Counted from the first letter of the stretch, positions 25,612 through 34,555 are shown. The stretch: DNA of 64,000 nucleotides from Pseudorhodoferax sp047601025 (GCF_047601025.1 NZ_JASGJZ010000001.1:2418001-2482000); one strand, 5' to 3'. The notes: generated by a model not told the origin, from the letters alone. Numbers and translations are program-made.

Positions 25612-26909
25612 ACGACATGTCGACGAACGAGCAGTTGTTTGCACGCGCGCAGCGCGTGATCCCGGGTGGCGTGAACTCGCCGGTGCGCGCCTTCCGCGCC
25701 GTGGGCGGCACGCCGCGCTTCGTGCAGCGTGCGCAGGGCGCGTACTTCTGGGACGCCGAGGGCCGGCGCTACATCGACTACATCGGCTCCTGGGGGCCGA
25801 TGATCCTGGGCCACGGCCATCCGGCCGTGGTCGAGGCCGTGCAGCAGGCCGTCGGCCAGGGCTTCTCGTTCGGTGCGCCCACCGAGCGCGAGGTCGAGCT
25901 GGCCGAGGCCATCCTCGCGCACCTGCCGTCCATGGACATGGTGCGGCTGGTCAGCTCCGGCACCGAGGCCGCGATGAGCGCGATCCGGCTGGCGCGCGGT
26001 GCCACCGGCCGCCGCAAGATCATCAAGTTCGAGGGCTGCTACCACGGCCATGCCGACGCGCTGCTGGTCAAGGCCGGCTCGGGCCTGGCGACCTTCGGCA
26101 ACCCCACCAGCGCCGGCGTGCCGCCCGAGGTCGTGCAGCACACGCTGGTGCTGGAATACAACGACCTGGCCGGGCTGGAGCAGGCCTTCGCCGAGCACGG
26201 CGGCGACCTGGCCTGCCTGATGATCGAGCCGATCGCCGGCAACATGAACTTCGTGCGCGCCAGCGTGCCCTTCATCCGGCGCTGCCGCGAGCTGTGCACG
26301 CAGCATGGCGCGCTGCTGGTGTTCGACGAGGTCATGACGGGGTTCCGCGTGGCGCTCGGCGGCGCGCAGAGCGTCTACGCGGCCGCCATTGCCGGCTTCG
26401 CGCCGGACCTCACGGTGCTGGGCAAGGTGATCGGCGGCGGCATGCCGCTGGCCGCCTTCGGCGGGCGGCGCGCGGTGATGGAGCAGCTGGCGCCGCTGGG
26501 GCCGGTCTACCAGGCCGGCACGCTGTCGGGCAACCCGGTGGCCACGGCCTGCGGCCTGGCCACGCTGCGCGAGGTCGCCAGGCCCGGCTTCTACGAAGGG
26601 CTGGCGCAGCGCACGGCCGAACTGGTGCAGGGCCTGCGCGAGGCCGCGGCGGCCGAAGGCGTGCCGTTCAGCGGCGACAGCGAGGGCGGCATGTTTGGCT
26701 TCTTCCTGCTCGATGCGCTGCCGCAGAACTACCGTGCCGTCATGGCCACCGATGGTGCGCGCTTCAACCGCCTGTTCCATGGCCTGCTGGAGCGCGGCGT
26801 CTACATCGCGCCGGCGCTGTACGAGGCCGGCTTCGTCAGCGCCGCGCACGGTGCCGGCGACATCGCCGAGACGGTGGCGGCCGCACGCGCGGTGTTCGCG
26901 TCGTTCTGA
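25608..26909 (+). CDS. hemL: Glutamate-1-semialdehyde 2,1-aminomutase
   Basis: A 433-residue PLP enzyme that makes 5-aminolevulinate for tetrapyrrole synthesis. Signature stretches: VIPGGVNSPVRAFRAVGGTP at the N terminus, VSSGTEAAMSAIRLARGATGR, VFDEVMTGFRV and the PLP lysine in LGKVIGGGMPLAAFGG (about residue 270). It starts within the thiD stop (ATGA). The order rubredoxin-thiD-hemL is a recurring betaproteobacterial arrangement. Confidence 0.97.
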   Translation: MNDMSTNEQLFARAQRVIPGGVNSPVRAFRAVGGTPRFVQRAQGAYFWDAEGRRYIDYIGSWGPMILGHGHPAVVEAVQQAVGQGFSFGAPTEREVELAEAILAHLPSMDMVRLVSSGTEAAMSAIRLARGATGRRKIIKFEGCYHGHADALLVKAGSGLATFGNPTSAGVPPEVVQHTLVLEYNDLAGLEQAFAEHGGDLACLMIEPIAGNMNFVRASVPFIRRCRELCTQHGALLVFDEVMTGFRVALGGAQSVYAAAIAGFAPDLTVLGKVIGGGMPLAAFGGRRAVMEQLAPLGPVYQAGTLSGNPVATACGLATLREVARPGFYEGLAQRTAELVQGLREAAAAEGVPFSGDSEGGMFGFFLLDALPQNYRAVMATDGARFNRLFHGLLERGVYIAPALYEAGFVSAAHGAGDIAETVAAARAVFASF

Positions 26910-26994
26910 CCGTCAACGCGGCCTGCCGCGGCCGCGTTGCGCAGTGCATGTAAAGCTCCAAACTTTTCGCGCACCCGCGAGTCGGAGAGCCATC

Positions 26995-27702
26995 ATGAAA
27001 CAGATCTTGCTCATCTCCGCCGCCAGCCTGCTGGGCACGGCGGTGGCGGCCCAGGAACTGGGAACCGTGATCTCGTCCACGCCGGTGATGCAGCAGGTGG
27101 CCGTGCCGCGCCTGGTCTGCCAGGACCAGCAGGTGGTGGCGGCCGCCCAGCCCAGCGGTGCCGGCGCGGTGATCGGAGCGATCGCCGGCGGCGTGATCGG
27201 CAGCGCGTTAGGCGGCGGCAGCGGACATGCGGCGGCCACGGCGCTGGGCGCCGTCGGCGGCGCGGTGCTGGGCAACCAGGCCGAAGCGAACCAGCCGGTG
27301 CAGACGCGGACCGTGCAGAACTGCAGCACCCAGACCTTCTACCAGACCCAGCCGGCCTACTACGACGTGGTCTACGAGTACGCGGGGCGGCGCTACCGGG
27401 TGCAGCTGGCGCACGACCCGGGGCCGACGCTGCCGCTGCAGGTCAGCCCGGTCGGCAGCCTGCCGCCGGTGCAGGCGCCCCTGCAGCCCATCCAGGCGCC
27501 GGCCTACGTGCCGCCGGCGCCGCCGGTCACCGTGTACCGCGACGAGCCTGTGTATTCGGCGCCGTCCTATGTCGCGCCGCTGGCCATCGGCCTGACGCTG
27601 GGCTACATCGGTGGCCACCTGTCGCGGCCCCGCTACTACGGTCCGCCGCCGCGCGCCTACCGGCCGCCGCCACCGCCGCCGGGCTGGCGCCACCGCTACT
27701 GA
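26995..27702 (+). CDS. Glycine-zipper 2TM-domain envelope protein
   Basis: A 235-residue exported protein. Signal peptide residues 1-19 (ends AVAAQ). The zipper GAGAVIGAIAGGVIGSALGGG then ATALGAVGGAVLGNQ (about residues 57-97) fits the glycine-zipper 2TM domain of SlyB-type outer-membrane proteins. The C-terminal half is rich in Pro, Tyr and Val with a PPPPPPGW-type end, probably a surface or peptidoglycan-facing tail. GGAGAG lies before the ATG. Transcription ends at the hairpin at 27721. Confidence 0.85.
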   Translation: MKQILLISAASLLGTAVAAQELGTVISSTPVMQQVAVPRLVCQDQQVVAAAQPSGAGAVIGAIAGGVIGSALGGGSGHAAATALGAVGGAVLGNQAEANQPVQTRTVQNCSTQTFYQTQPAYYDVVYEYAGRRYRVQLAHDPGPTLPLQVSPVGSLPPVQAPLQPIQAPAYVPPAPPVTVYRDEPVYSAPSYVAPLAIGLTLGYIGGHLSRPRYYGPPPRAYRPPPPPPGWRHRY

Positions 27703-27720
27703 CCGGGAACGAAAAGAAAA

Positions 27721-27746
27721 AGCCCGCCGCATGCGGCGGGCTTTTT
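27721..27746. terminator. Bidirectional Rho-independent terminator
   Basis: AGCCCGCCGC-AT-GCGGCGGGCT is a perfect 10-pair hairpin followed by TTTTT on the plus strand and preceded by an A-rich run, so it also ends transcripts on the minus strand. It sits between the convergent glycine-zipper gene and purH. Confidence 0.9.
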
Positions 27747-27766
27747 GCTGGAGGGACTGGTGGTGG

Positions 27767-29371
27767 TCAGTGGCGGAAGTGCCGCACGCCCGAGAACACC
27801 ATGGCCACGCCGCGTTCGTCGGCCGCGTCGATGACCTCCTGGTCGCGCATCGAGCCGCCCGGCTGGATCACGCAGCTCGCGCCGGCGTCGACCACCACGT
27901 CCAGCCCGTCGCGGAACGGGAAGAACGCGTCGCTCGCCACGGCCGTGCCGGCCAGCGACAGCTTGGCGTGCTCGGCCTTGATGCTGGCGATGCGGGCCGA
28001 GTCGAGCCGGCTCATCTGGCCCGCGCCGACGCCGCAGGTCTGTCCGTCCCTGCAGAACACGATGGCGTTGCTCTTGACGTACTTGGCCACCTTCCAGGCG
28101 AACAGCAGGTCCTGCAGCTGCTCGGGCGTCGGCTGGCGCTGCGTCACGACCTTCAGGTCGGCCAGCTGCAGCTCGTGGTTGTCGGCGGTCTGGATCAGCA
28201 GGCCCGAGCCCACGCGCTTGACGTCCATCGCGTTGCGGCCGTTCTCCCAGTCGGTCCGGCCGCCCTGGGGCAGGTCGATCTGCAGGATGCGCACGTTCTG
28301 CTTGGCCTTGGTGGCCTGGAACACGGCCAGCGCCTCGGGCGTGTAGCCGGGTGCCATCAGCACCTCGACGAACTGCTTGTTCACGGCCTCGGCCGCGGCC
28401 AGGTCCACCGGGCGGTTGAAGGCGATGATGCCGCCGAAGGCCGACGTGGGGTCGGTCTGGAAGGCCTTGGCGTAGGCCTCCAGCGCGTCCTTCCCGATGG
28501 CCACGCCGCAGGGGTTGGCGTGCTTGACGATCACGCAGGCCGGCTGCTCGAAGCTCTTGACGCATTCCCAGGCGGCGTCGGCGTCGGCGATGTTGTTGTA
28601 GGAGAGCTCCTTGCCCTGCAGCTGGCGGGCGGAGACCAGCGAGCCCGGCGCCGGGTGCAGGTCGCGGTAGAAGGCGGCCTGCTGGTGCGGGTTCTCGCCG
28701 TAGCGCAGGTCCTGCAGCTTGACGAAGCGGCCGTTGCTCTGCGCCGGGAACGGCGTGCGCACCGGCGCCGGCTGGCCGGCGCTGGCCTCGAAGTCCACGG
28801 ACGAGAGGAAGTCGCTGATCGCGCCGTCGTAGTCGGCGATGCGGTTGAACGCGGCGACCGACAGCGCGAAGCGCGTCTTGTCCGACAGCTTGCCGCCGCC
28901 GGCCTGCAGCTCGGCCAGCACGGCCGGGTACTGGGCGGCGTCGGTCAGCACCGCCACGTCCTTCCAGTTCTTGGCGGCGCTGCGCACCATGGCCGGCCCG
29001 CCGATGTCGATGTTCTCGATCGCGTCCTCCAGCGTGCAGCCGGCCTGGGCCACGGTGGCCTCGAACGGGTACAGGTTCACGACCAGCAGGTCGATCGTGG
29101 CGATGCCGTGCTGCGCCAGCGCGGCCATGTGGGCCGGCAGCTCGCGCCGGGCCAGCAGGCCGCCGTGGACCACCGGGTGCAGCGTCTTGACGCGGCCGTC
29201 CAGCATCTCGGGAAAGCCGGTGTGGTCGGCCACCTCGGTCACCGGCAGGCCGGCCTCGGCCAGCAGCCGGGCGGTACCGCCAGTGGACAGCAGCTTGACG
29301 CCCAGCGCGTGCAGGCCCTGGGCCAGCGCGAGCACGCCGGTCTTGTCGGAAACGGAGATCAGTGCGTTCAT
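27767..29371 (-). CDS. purH: Bifunctional AICAR transformylase/IMP cyclohydrolase
   Basis: A 534-residue enzyme of the last two steps of IMP synthesis. The N-terminal MGS-like cyclohydrolase domain begins ALISVSDKTGVLALAQGLHALGVKLLSTGGTA. The transformylase domain has LRYGENPHQQAAFY, KHANPCGVA (catalytic His region) and DAFFPFRDGLDV. The C terminus SGVRHFRH is typical. It follows fis by 14 bases, so dusB-fis-purH is one operon on the minus strand ending at the hairpin 27721-27746. Confidence 0.98.
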   Translation of the reverse strand: MNALISVSDKTGVLALAQGLHALGVKLLSTGGTARLLAEAGLPVTEVADHTGFPEMLDGRVKTLHPVVHGGLLARRELPAHMAALAQHGIATIDLLVVNLYPFEATVAQAGCTLEDAIENIDIGGPAMVRSAAKNWKDVAVLTDAAQYPAVLAELQAGGGKLSDKTRFALSVAAFNRIADYDGAISDFLSSVDFEASAGQPAPVRTPFPAQSNGRFVKLQDLRYGENPHQQAAFYRDLHPAPGSLVSARQLQGKELSYNNIADADAAWECVKSFEQPACVIVKHANPCGVAIGKDALEAYAKAFQTDPTSAFGGIIAFNRPVDLAAAEAVNKQFVEVLMAPGYTPEALAVFQATKAKQNVRILQIDLPQGGRTDWENGRNAMDVKRVGSGLLIQTADNHELQLADLKVVTQRQPTPEQLQDLLFAWKVAKYVKSNAIVFCRDGQTCGVGAGQMSRLDSARIASIKAEHAKLSLAGTAVASDAFFPFRDGLDVVVDAGASCVIQPGGSMRDQEVIDAADERGVAMVFSGVRHFRH

Positions 29372-29385
29372 GGATCGGGAGGGGA

Positions 29386-29622
29386 TTACTTGATCAGCTT
29401 GTGGTCGACCAGCTTCTTGCGCAGCGTGTTGCGGTTCAGGCCCAGCCATTCGGCCGCGCGCGACTGGTTGTGGTCGGCGTGCTGCATGACGACCTCGAGC
29501 ATGGGCTTTTCGACCGCGCGGATCATCATCTCGTACACGCCGTTGGGTTCGATGCCGTGCAGGTCCTTGAAATAGGTCTCAAGGCTGCTGCGCACGCACT
29601 CTTCGATGCTCTTCTTGCTCAC
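29386..29622 (-). CDS. fis: Fis-family nucleoid-associated DNA-binding protein
   Basis: A 78-residue protein with the C-terminal Fis helix-turn-helix ADHNQSRAAEWLGLNRNTLRKKLVDHKL. E. coli Fis has 98 residues, and shorter forms are usual in betaproteobacteria. It overlaps the dusB stop by 4 bases, the same dusB-fis pairing as in enterobacteria. Expected to act in chromosome structure and transcription of stable RNA genes. Confidence 0.95.
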   Translation of the reverse strand: MSKKSIEECVRSSLETYFKDLHGIEPNGVYEMMIRAVEKPMLEVVMQHADHNQSRAAEWLGLNRNTLRKKLVDHKLIK

Positions 29623-30656
29623 GCTGCGGTCTCCAGGAGTTCTGCGCCGGTGGGCGCGGCGGCCGGCAGGCGCTCGTGGCGGCTGCCCAGCATGTCCATG
29701 AAATCGGCGACGGCCGCCAACTGCTCGGCCGGATGCTCCAGCCGGTTCATGCGCTGGCGGAAGGCCTCGCCGCCCGGCAGCGCGCGTACGTACCAGCCGA
29801 TGTGCTTGCGCGCCGAGCGCACGCCGGTGTATTCCCCGTACAGCGCGTAGTGTTCCTGCAGGTGGGCCAGCAGCAGCCGGCGCACCTCGGCCGCCAGCGG
29901 CGGCGCCAGGTGCTCGCCGGTGGCCAGGAAGTGCACCACCTCGCGGAAGATCCAGGGCCGGCCCTGCGCGGCGCGGCCGATCATGACGGCGTCCGCTCCC
30001 GTGGCCGCCAGCACGTCACGGGCGCGTTCGGGCGTGGTGATGTCGCCGTTGGCCACGACCGGCACGCGCACGGCGGCCTTGACGGCGGCGATGGTGTCGT
30101 ATTCGGCCTGGCCGCCGTAGCCCTGCTCGCGGGTGCGGCCGTGCACGGTCAGCATCTGCACGCCGGCGCTCTCGGCGGCGCGCGCGATGGCCACGGCGTT
30201 GCGGTGCGCGGCGCACCAGCCGGTGCGCATCTTCAGCGTGACCGGCACGCCACGCGGCGCGCAGACGGCGACCACGGCCTCCACGATGGCCAGCGCCAGC
30301 GCCTCGTTCTGCATCAGCGCCGAGCCGGCCCACTTGTTGCAGACCTTCTTGGCCGGGCAGCCCATGTTGATGTCGATGATCTGGGCGCCACGGTCGACGT
30401 TGTAGGCGGCGGCCTCGGCCATCATTCGCGGCTCGGTGCCGGCGATCTGCACCGCGATCGGCGCGGCCTCGCCGGCATGGTCGGCGCGGCGCGAGGTCTT
30501 CAGCGAATCCCACAGGTCGCGCCGCGAGGTCACCATCTCGCTGACCGCATAGCCCGCGCCGAGCTGCTTGCACAGCTGGCGGAACGGGCGGTCCGTCACC
30601 CCGGCCATGGGGGCGGCGAACACGCGGTTCGCCAGGGCGTACTGGCCGATGTGCAT
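29619..30656 (-). CDS. dusB: tRNA-dihydrouridine synthase B
   Basis: A 345-residue FMN enzyme that reduces uridines in the tRNA D-loop. FMN-binding and catalytic parts visible: AAPMAGVTDRPFRQLC, NMGCPAKKVCNKWAGSALM (catalytic Cys), TLKMRTGW, TVHGRTREQGYGG, VVANGDITTPE and VMIGRAAQGRPWIF. Start ATG 30656 was chosen over upstream in-frame ATGs because the family starts MHIGQYALANR. First gene of dusB-fis-purH. Confidence 0.96.
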   Translation of the reverse strand: MHIGQYALANRVFAAPMAGVTDRPFRQLCKQLGAGYAVSEMVTSRRDLWDSLKTSRRADHAGEAAPIAVQIAGTEPRMMAEAAAYNVDRGAQIIDINMGCPAKKVCNKWAGSALMQNEALALAIVEAVVAVCAPRGVPVTLKMRTGWCAAHRNAVAIARAAESAGVQMLTVHGRTREQGYGGQAEYDTIAAVKAAVRVPVVANGDITTPERARDVLAATGADAVMIGRAAQGRPWIFREVVHFLATGEHLAPPLAAEVRRLLLAHLQEHYALYGEYTGVRSARKHIGWYVRALPGGEAFRQRMNRLEHPAEQLAAVADFMDMLGSRHERLPAAAPTGAELLETAA

Positions 30657-30777
30657 GGTGTGGGAGGGCAGGGGTGGGCGAAGCGGGGGACGGATTCTAG
30701 CTGCCCGAAATTTCAGCAATTGAAACGGTTCGTGCACGCGCCGGCGCGCCGGTGCCGGCGCCTATACTGCCGCGCCC

Positions 30778-31257
30778 ATGGAAGCCTGGCTCAACCAACT
30801 GCTGACCGCGCTGGCCCTGCCCGAGTTCGGCCTGAGCACGGTGTTCGTGGTGTCGTTCATCTCGGCGACGCTGTTGCCGCTGGGGTCCGAGCCCGTGGTG
30901 TTCGGGCTGGTGAAGCTCAATCCCGGCATGTTCTGGCCGGCCATCCTGACGGCGACGGCCGGCAACACGCTGGGCGGCGCCGTGGACTGGTGGCTGGGCT
31001 ACGGCGCGCACAAGGTGGCGGACCGCTACCGCCATTCGGCGCACCACGTGCGCGTGCTGGGCTGGCTGCAGAAGCTGGGGCCCAGGGCCTGCCTGCTGTC
31101 CTGGCTGCCGGCGGTCGGCGACCCGCTGTGCGCGGTGGCCGGCTGGCTGCGGCTGCCGTTCTGGCCCTGCCTGTGCTACATGGCCATCGGCAAGTTCCTG
31201 CGCTACCTGGTCATGACCGGGTCGCTGGTCTGGGCCTTTCCCGGCACCTGGCACTGA
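30778..31257 (+). CDS. YqaA-family inner-membrane protein
   Basis: A 159-residue membrane protein of the VTT/DedA-related YqaA group. Conserved stretch SEPVVFGLVKLNPGMFWPAILTATAGNTLGGAVDWWLGYGA (about residues 38-78) with the Asn-Thr-Gly-Gly core, then SWLPAVGDPLCAVAGWLRLPFWPC. Four hydrophobic segments. Function unknown in detail; DedA-type proteins move lipids. Divergent from dusB, stand-alone. Confidence 0.88.
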   Translation: MEAWLNQLLTALALPEFGLSTVFVVSFISATLLPLGSEPVVFGLVKLNPGMFWPAILTATAGNTLGGAVDWWLGYGAHKVADRYRHSAHHVRVLGWLQKLGPRACLLSWLPAVGDPLCAVAGWLRLPFWPCLCYMAIGKFLRYLVMTGSLVWAFPGTWH

Positions 31258-31266
31258 CGGCGCCGG

Positions 31267-31707
31267 TCACAGCAGCGACTTGGCGTTGTCCAGCACGTAG
31301 TCGCAGGCCTTGTCCTTGATCTGGTCCTGGATCTTGTTCAGGTCGAAGGACTTGCCGTCGCTGCCGCTCAGCAGGCCGGAGAGGCCGCTCTGGTAGCCCG
31401 CGTCCTGCTGCTCCTTGCCGCCGGAGAGCCCGATCTTGTTCAGCAGCGCGTCCTTGACGCCGGCCGCGCCGCCGGAGAGGTACTTGCGCTCGACGCAGTA
31501 CTGCAGCACGCCGGCCGCATTGCTGGCCGTGCCGCTGCCGATGCTGGGCAGGCCCAGGTTGCCGAGCAGCGACGATCCGCCGCCGGAGCCGCCGCCGAGC
31601 TGCTCGGTGGCGGCGCCCTTGAGGCTGTCCATCAGGCCGGCGGCGTGGGTGGCCGAGGCGGCGGCCAGCACTGCGGCGAGCGCGGTACGGAGAACACGGT
31701 CCATCAT
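31267..31707 (-). CDS. DUF2501 family exported protein
   Basis: A 146-residue protein with a signal peptide (residues 1-22, MMDRVLRTALAAVLAAASATHA) and a glycine/serine-rich segment GGGSGGGSSLLGNLGLPSIGSG (about 37-60). The rest is helical (VLQYCVERKYLSG, FDLNKIQDQIKDKACDYVLDNAKSLL) with two Cys that may form a disulfide. Homologous to YjjA of E. coli; function not known. It follows the YgiW-like gene on the same strand with a 60-base gap. Confidence 0.85.
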   Translation of the reverse strand: MMDRVLRTALAAVLAAASATHAAGLMDSLKGAATEQLGGGSGGGSSLLGNLGLPSIGSGTASNAAGVLQYCVERKYLSGGAAGVKDALLNKIGLSGGKEQQDAGYQSGLSGLLSGSDGKSFDLNKIQDQIKDKACDYVLDNAKSLL

Positions 31708-31767
31708 GTCGGAGCTCCTCGAAAAGCCGAGGGACGATCTTACTGGCCCGCGGTTCCGGCCGTCGGC

Positions 31768-32139
31768 CTACGGCAGCACGACGATCCGGTCGACCTCGAA
31801 CTTCGTCGTGCGCCGGCCCTTCTCGAACTCGCCGTGCAGCTCCACGCGCTGCTCGGCGCCGATGGCCTGGCCGGGCGGAAAGTCTTTGGCGTCGATTTCC
31901 GCCGTGATGCGGCCGGTGTCGTCGGCGAAGGTGTAGCGGTCGCCGCCGTCGTGCGAGACCAGGCGGCCCTGCAGTCGCGCGGGCTGGTCGTCGCGGCCGG
32001 CTGCCAGCAGCTGCTGGACCGTCGTCAGCGGCACGCTGCTCGGGCCGGTGTAGCCGGACGGCGGCTGGGCCTGTGCGAACGCTGCGGTGCCGGTGGCCAG
32101 CAGGGCGGCGAGGGCGAAGGCGGGGAGGGCGGTGTGCAT
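31768..32139 (-). CDS. YgiW/YdeI-type BOF stress-tolerance protein
   Basis: A 123-residue periplasmic protein. Signal peptide ends at AFAQA (about residue 24). The mature OB-like (BOF) domain has ARLQGRLVSHDGGDRYTFADDTGRITAEIDAKDFPPGQ. E. coli YgiW is linked to the qseBC operon and to stress and metal responses; here a QseBC-like pair lies just upstream and shares a 20-base promoter element with this gene. A ribosome site AGGAAAG precedes the ATG. Confidence 0.88.
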   Translation of the reverse strand: MHTALPAFALAALLATGTAAFAQAQPPSGYTGPSSVPLTTVQQLLAAGRDDQPARLQGRLVSHDGGDRYTFADDTGRITAEIDAKDFPPGQAIGAEQRVELHGEFEKGRRTTKFEVDRIVVLP

Positions 32140-32517
32140 CGGCGGGTCTTCCTTTCGTGGATCGCGGCACCGTTGCCGCATGCCTGCATTGGGCGCCGCG
32201 AAGATGAAGCGGGCCTGATGCCTCCCGACCGCCCTGGCGGCCACGCTCAGAAACAGGGAACGCATCGATCGCGTCCACGACGGGGTGCGCCGGGGCGCAC
32301 GCGCAGGCCGCCACCCTGGCGCATGCCACCCAGGAAACGGCAGTTGGGTGATGCCGAAAACAAAGAAAATCAAATTCTGGCAGGGGGTTACGTCTGTTTT
32401 CGGCAATTGCGGAGCAGTTCCAAATGGGGGAGTCGCAAAGTCGCTCAATTCCAGGGGGACGGCAAGCGCGTGCCTGTGTTCCGACCAGTCAACTGCCGTT
32501 TCTAGGTTCACCGCTTC
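32140..32517. other. Non-coding gap with YgiW promoter element and AT-rich inverted repeat
   Basis: No credible gene. The stretch holds the 20-base element at 32202-32221, and an unusually AT-rich segment (32345-32510) bearing the inverted repeat GCCGAAAACA (32353-32362) / TGTTTTCGGC (32395-32404). Short frames through it, such as one from 32351, run into the kinase gene on the opposite strand and show no family likeness. Confidence 0.5.
32202..32221. promoter_or_regulatory. Shared 20-base element, copy upstream of the YgiW-like gene
   Basis: AGATGAAGCGGGCCTGATGC, identical to 34556-34575 upstream of the response-regulator gene. Within it TGAAG and TGATG start 11 bases apart, one DNA turn, the tandem half-site layout used by OmpR/PhoB-family regulators. 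It lies 63-82 bases from the YgiW-like start. Probably the binding site of the adjacent QseB-like regulator (inference). Confidence 0.6.
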
Positions 32518-33879
32518 TCACGCCGGCGGAAAGTCCAGCACCACCGCGAGCCCGCGGCCGCCCAGTCCGTCCTCGAAGCGCAGCGTGGCGCCATGCAGCG
32601 CCGCGATGCGCGCGACGATCGACAGGCCCAGCCCGTTGCCGCTCTCGCCGGTGCCGAGCACGCGGAAGAAGCGCTCGCCCAGCCGCGGGTGCTGCGCCGG
32701 CGGCACGCCCGGGCCGTCGTCGCGCACGGCGATGCGCACGCCGCCGCCGGGCAGCGGCTCGGCGCCGATCGCCACCTGCCCGCCGTGGCGGCCGTAGCGC
32801 ACCGCGTTGTCCAGCAGGTTGCGCAGCGCGCTGGCCAGCAGCGCCGGCTGCGCCTGCAGCGTGGCGGCGCGGGCCACGGCCTGCACGGCCATGCCGCGCG
32901 CCTGCGCGGCGGAGCGGTCCAGGCCGTCGAACAGTCGTGCCAGGTCCACCGTCTCGCGCTGCAGCGCGCCGTGGCCGGGGTCCAGCCGGGCCAGCGCCAG
33001 CAGGCTTTCGACCAGCGCGGTGCAGCGGTCCGCGTCGGCGCGCAGGGCCTGCAGGTCGGGTGCACTCGCGCCCTGGCGGCGCTCGATCAGCTGCACCCGC
33101 ATGCGCAGCGCGGCCAGCGGCGTGCGCAGTTCGTGCGCTGCGTCGGCGGTGAAGCGGCGCTCGGCCGCCAGCGCGTCCGACAGGCGCGCCAGCAGCGCGT
33201 TCAGCGCATCGACGATCGGCTGCAGCTCGCGCGGCTGCGGCGCCGTGCCGGCCACCGGCGAGAGGTCCTGCGGCGACTTGGCCGCGATGGCCGCGGCCGT
33301 GCGCTCCAGCGGCGCCAGCAGGCGGCGGATCGTGATCCAGCAGAAGGCCGCCAGCGCCAGCGCCAGCGCCAGCGCCGGCCAGGCCAGCTTCTCGGCCATC
33401 TCCTCCAGCAGCTTCAGCCGTTCGTCCAGGGGCTGGCCGACCTGGGCCTGCAGCCCGGTGGCCGGGTCGCGGCGCACGTAGACGCGCCAGGTCGCGCCGT
33501 CCACGCGCACGGTGGCATGGCCGCCGTCCTTGCGGAAGCCGCGCACGAAAGGCTGGGCCGGCGCCTCCTCGGCGCGGCGCAGCACCTGGTCGCCGGCGAC
33601 GAGCTGGTAGTGGATCTTCAGCTGCAGCGGGTCGCCGTCGTCGTCGCGCGCGCGCTGCGTCGGTGCCCCCGGCTGCAGCAGGCCCCGGCCCGACAGCTCG
33701 GTGCCCAGCACCAGGGCCAGCCGGGCGCTTTCCTTCAGCGCCTTGTCGAACATCTCGCTGCTCTCGTGCCAGGCGACGCCGACCACGATGCCCAGGCTGG
33801 CGAGCCAGACCGCGACGCTGGCGCCCAGCACCGAGACCAGCAGCCGGCGCCGCAGCGAGTAGGCGGCGGGCAGCGTCAT
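32518..33879 (-). CDS. Sensor histidine kinase, QseC/PmrB-like
   Basis: A 453-residue membrane kinase. Transmembrane segment about residues 12-35, a periplasmic sensor to about 165, a second membrane segment (LAWPALALALALAAFCWITI), HAMP-like linker, then the dimerisation H-box FTADAAHELRTPLAALRMR with the phospho-His, N-box NLLDNAVRYG, G1 DDGPGV and G2 GNGLGLSI. Start ATG overlaps the regulator stop by 4 bases. The periplasmic domain layout fits QseC/TctE-type sensors, but the ligand cannot be told. Confidence 0.93.
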   Translation of the reverse strand: MTLPAAYSLRRRLLVSVLGASVAVWLASLGIVVGVAWHESSEMFDKALKESARLALVLGTELSGRGLLQPGAPTQRARDDDGDPLQLKIHYQLVAGDQVLRRAEEAPAQPFVRGFRKDGGHATVRVDGATWRVYVRRDPATGLQAQVGQPLDERLKLLEEMAEKLAWPALALALALAAFCWITIRRLLAPLERTAAAIAAKSPQDLSPVAGTAPQPRELQPIVDALNALLARLSDALAAERRFTADAAHELRTPLAALRMRVQLIERRQGASAPDLQALRADADRCTALVESLLALARLDPGHGALQRETVDLARLFDGLDRSAAQARGMAVQAVARAATLQAQPALLASALRNLLDNAVRYGRHGGQVAIGAEPLPGGGVRIAVRDDGPGVPPAQHPRLGERFFRVLGTGESGNGLGLSIVARIAALHGATLRFEDGLGGRGLAVVLDFPPA

Positions 33880-34535
33880 GCCGGTGCGAGCCCGTAGCCC
33901 TGGTGGCGCACGGTGGTGATGAAGCGGCTGCCGAGCTTGCGGCGCAGGTTGTAGACGTGCACCTCGATGGTGTTGCTCTCGACCTCCTCGTCCCAGCCGT
34001 ACAGCGCCTCTTCCAGTTGCGCGCGCGAGACGATGTGCCGTGGCCGGCGCATCAGCGCGTGCAGCACGGCGAACTCGCGCGCGGTCAGGGTGACGGGCGC
34101 GCCGTCGCGCGTCACGCGCTTGGCGGCCGGGTCCAGCGTCACGCCACCGTGCTCCAGCACGCCGCAGGGCTGGCGCGCGTCGCGCCGCAGCAGTGCGCGG
34201 ATGCGGGCCGACAGCTCCTCCAGGTCGAAGGGCTTGACCAGGTAGTCGTCGGCGCCCAGGTCCAGCCCCTGCACGCGGTCGGCCACGGTGTCGCGCGCGG
34301 TGATCAGGATCACCGGCACGCCTGCGCCGCGGGCGCGCAGCGCCTGCAGCACGGCGTCGCCCTGCAGCCCGGGCAAGCCCCGGTCCAGCAGCACGCATTG
34401 GTAGTCGTGGCCGGCCAGCGCGGCGGCGGCCTGGTCGCCGCGCACGAGCCAGTCCACCGCGTAGCCGTCCATCTGCAGCCACGATTGCAGCGTGGCGCCG
34501 AGCGAGCGGTCGTCTTCGAGCAGCAGGATGCGCAT
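33876..34535 (-). CDS. Response regulator, QseB/PmrA-like (OmpR family)
   Basis: A 219-residue regulator. Receiver: acidic pair Asp8-Asp9, phospho-acceptor Asp51 in LLDRGLPG, and Lys in DDYLVKPF. C-terminal OmpR winged helix: LTAREFAVLHALMRRPRHIVSRAQLEEALYGW and SNTIEVHVYNLRRKLG. ATG 34535 is used; ATG 34550 five codons earlier is possible. Most family members have Leu after the phospho-Asp; here it is Arg. A copy of the 20-base tandem element lies 21-40 bases upstream, so it is probably autoregulated. Confidence 0.94.
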   Translation of the reverse strand: MRILLLEDDRSLGATLQSWLQMDGYAVDWLVRGDQAAAALAGHDYQCVLLDRGLPGLQGDAVLQALRARGAGVPVILITARDTVADRVQGLDLGADDYLVKPFDLEELSARIRALLRRDARQPCGVLEHGGVTLDPAAKRVTRDGAPVTLTAREFAVLHALMRRPRHIVSRAQLEEALYGWDEEVESNTIEVHVYNLRRKLGSRFITTVRHQGYGLAPA

Positions 34536-34555
34536 GCCGCGACGGTACATGCTGG

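Noticed and set aside
29386..29622. Possible truncation of fis (78 residues against 98 in E. coli)
   Set aside because: Short Fis proteins are normal in betaproteobacteria and the start overlaps dusB neatly.
32351..32797. Short frame starting MPKTKKIKFWQG
   Set aside because: Runs opposite the kinase gene, has no ribosome site and no recognisable likeness.
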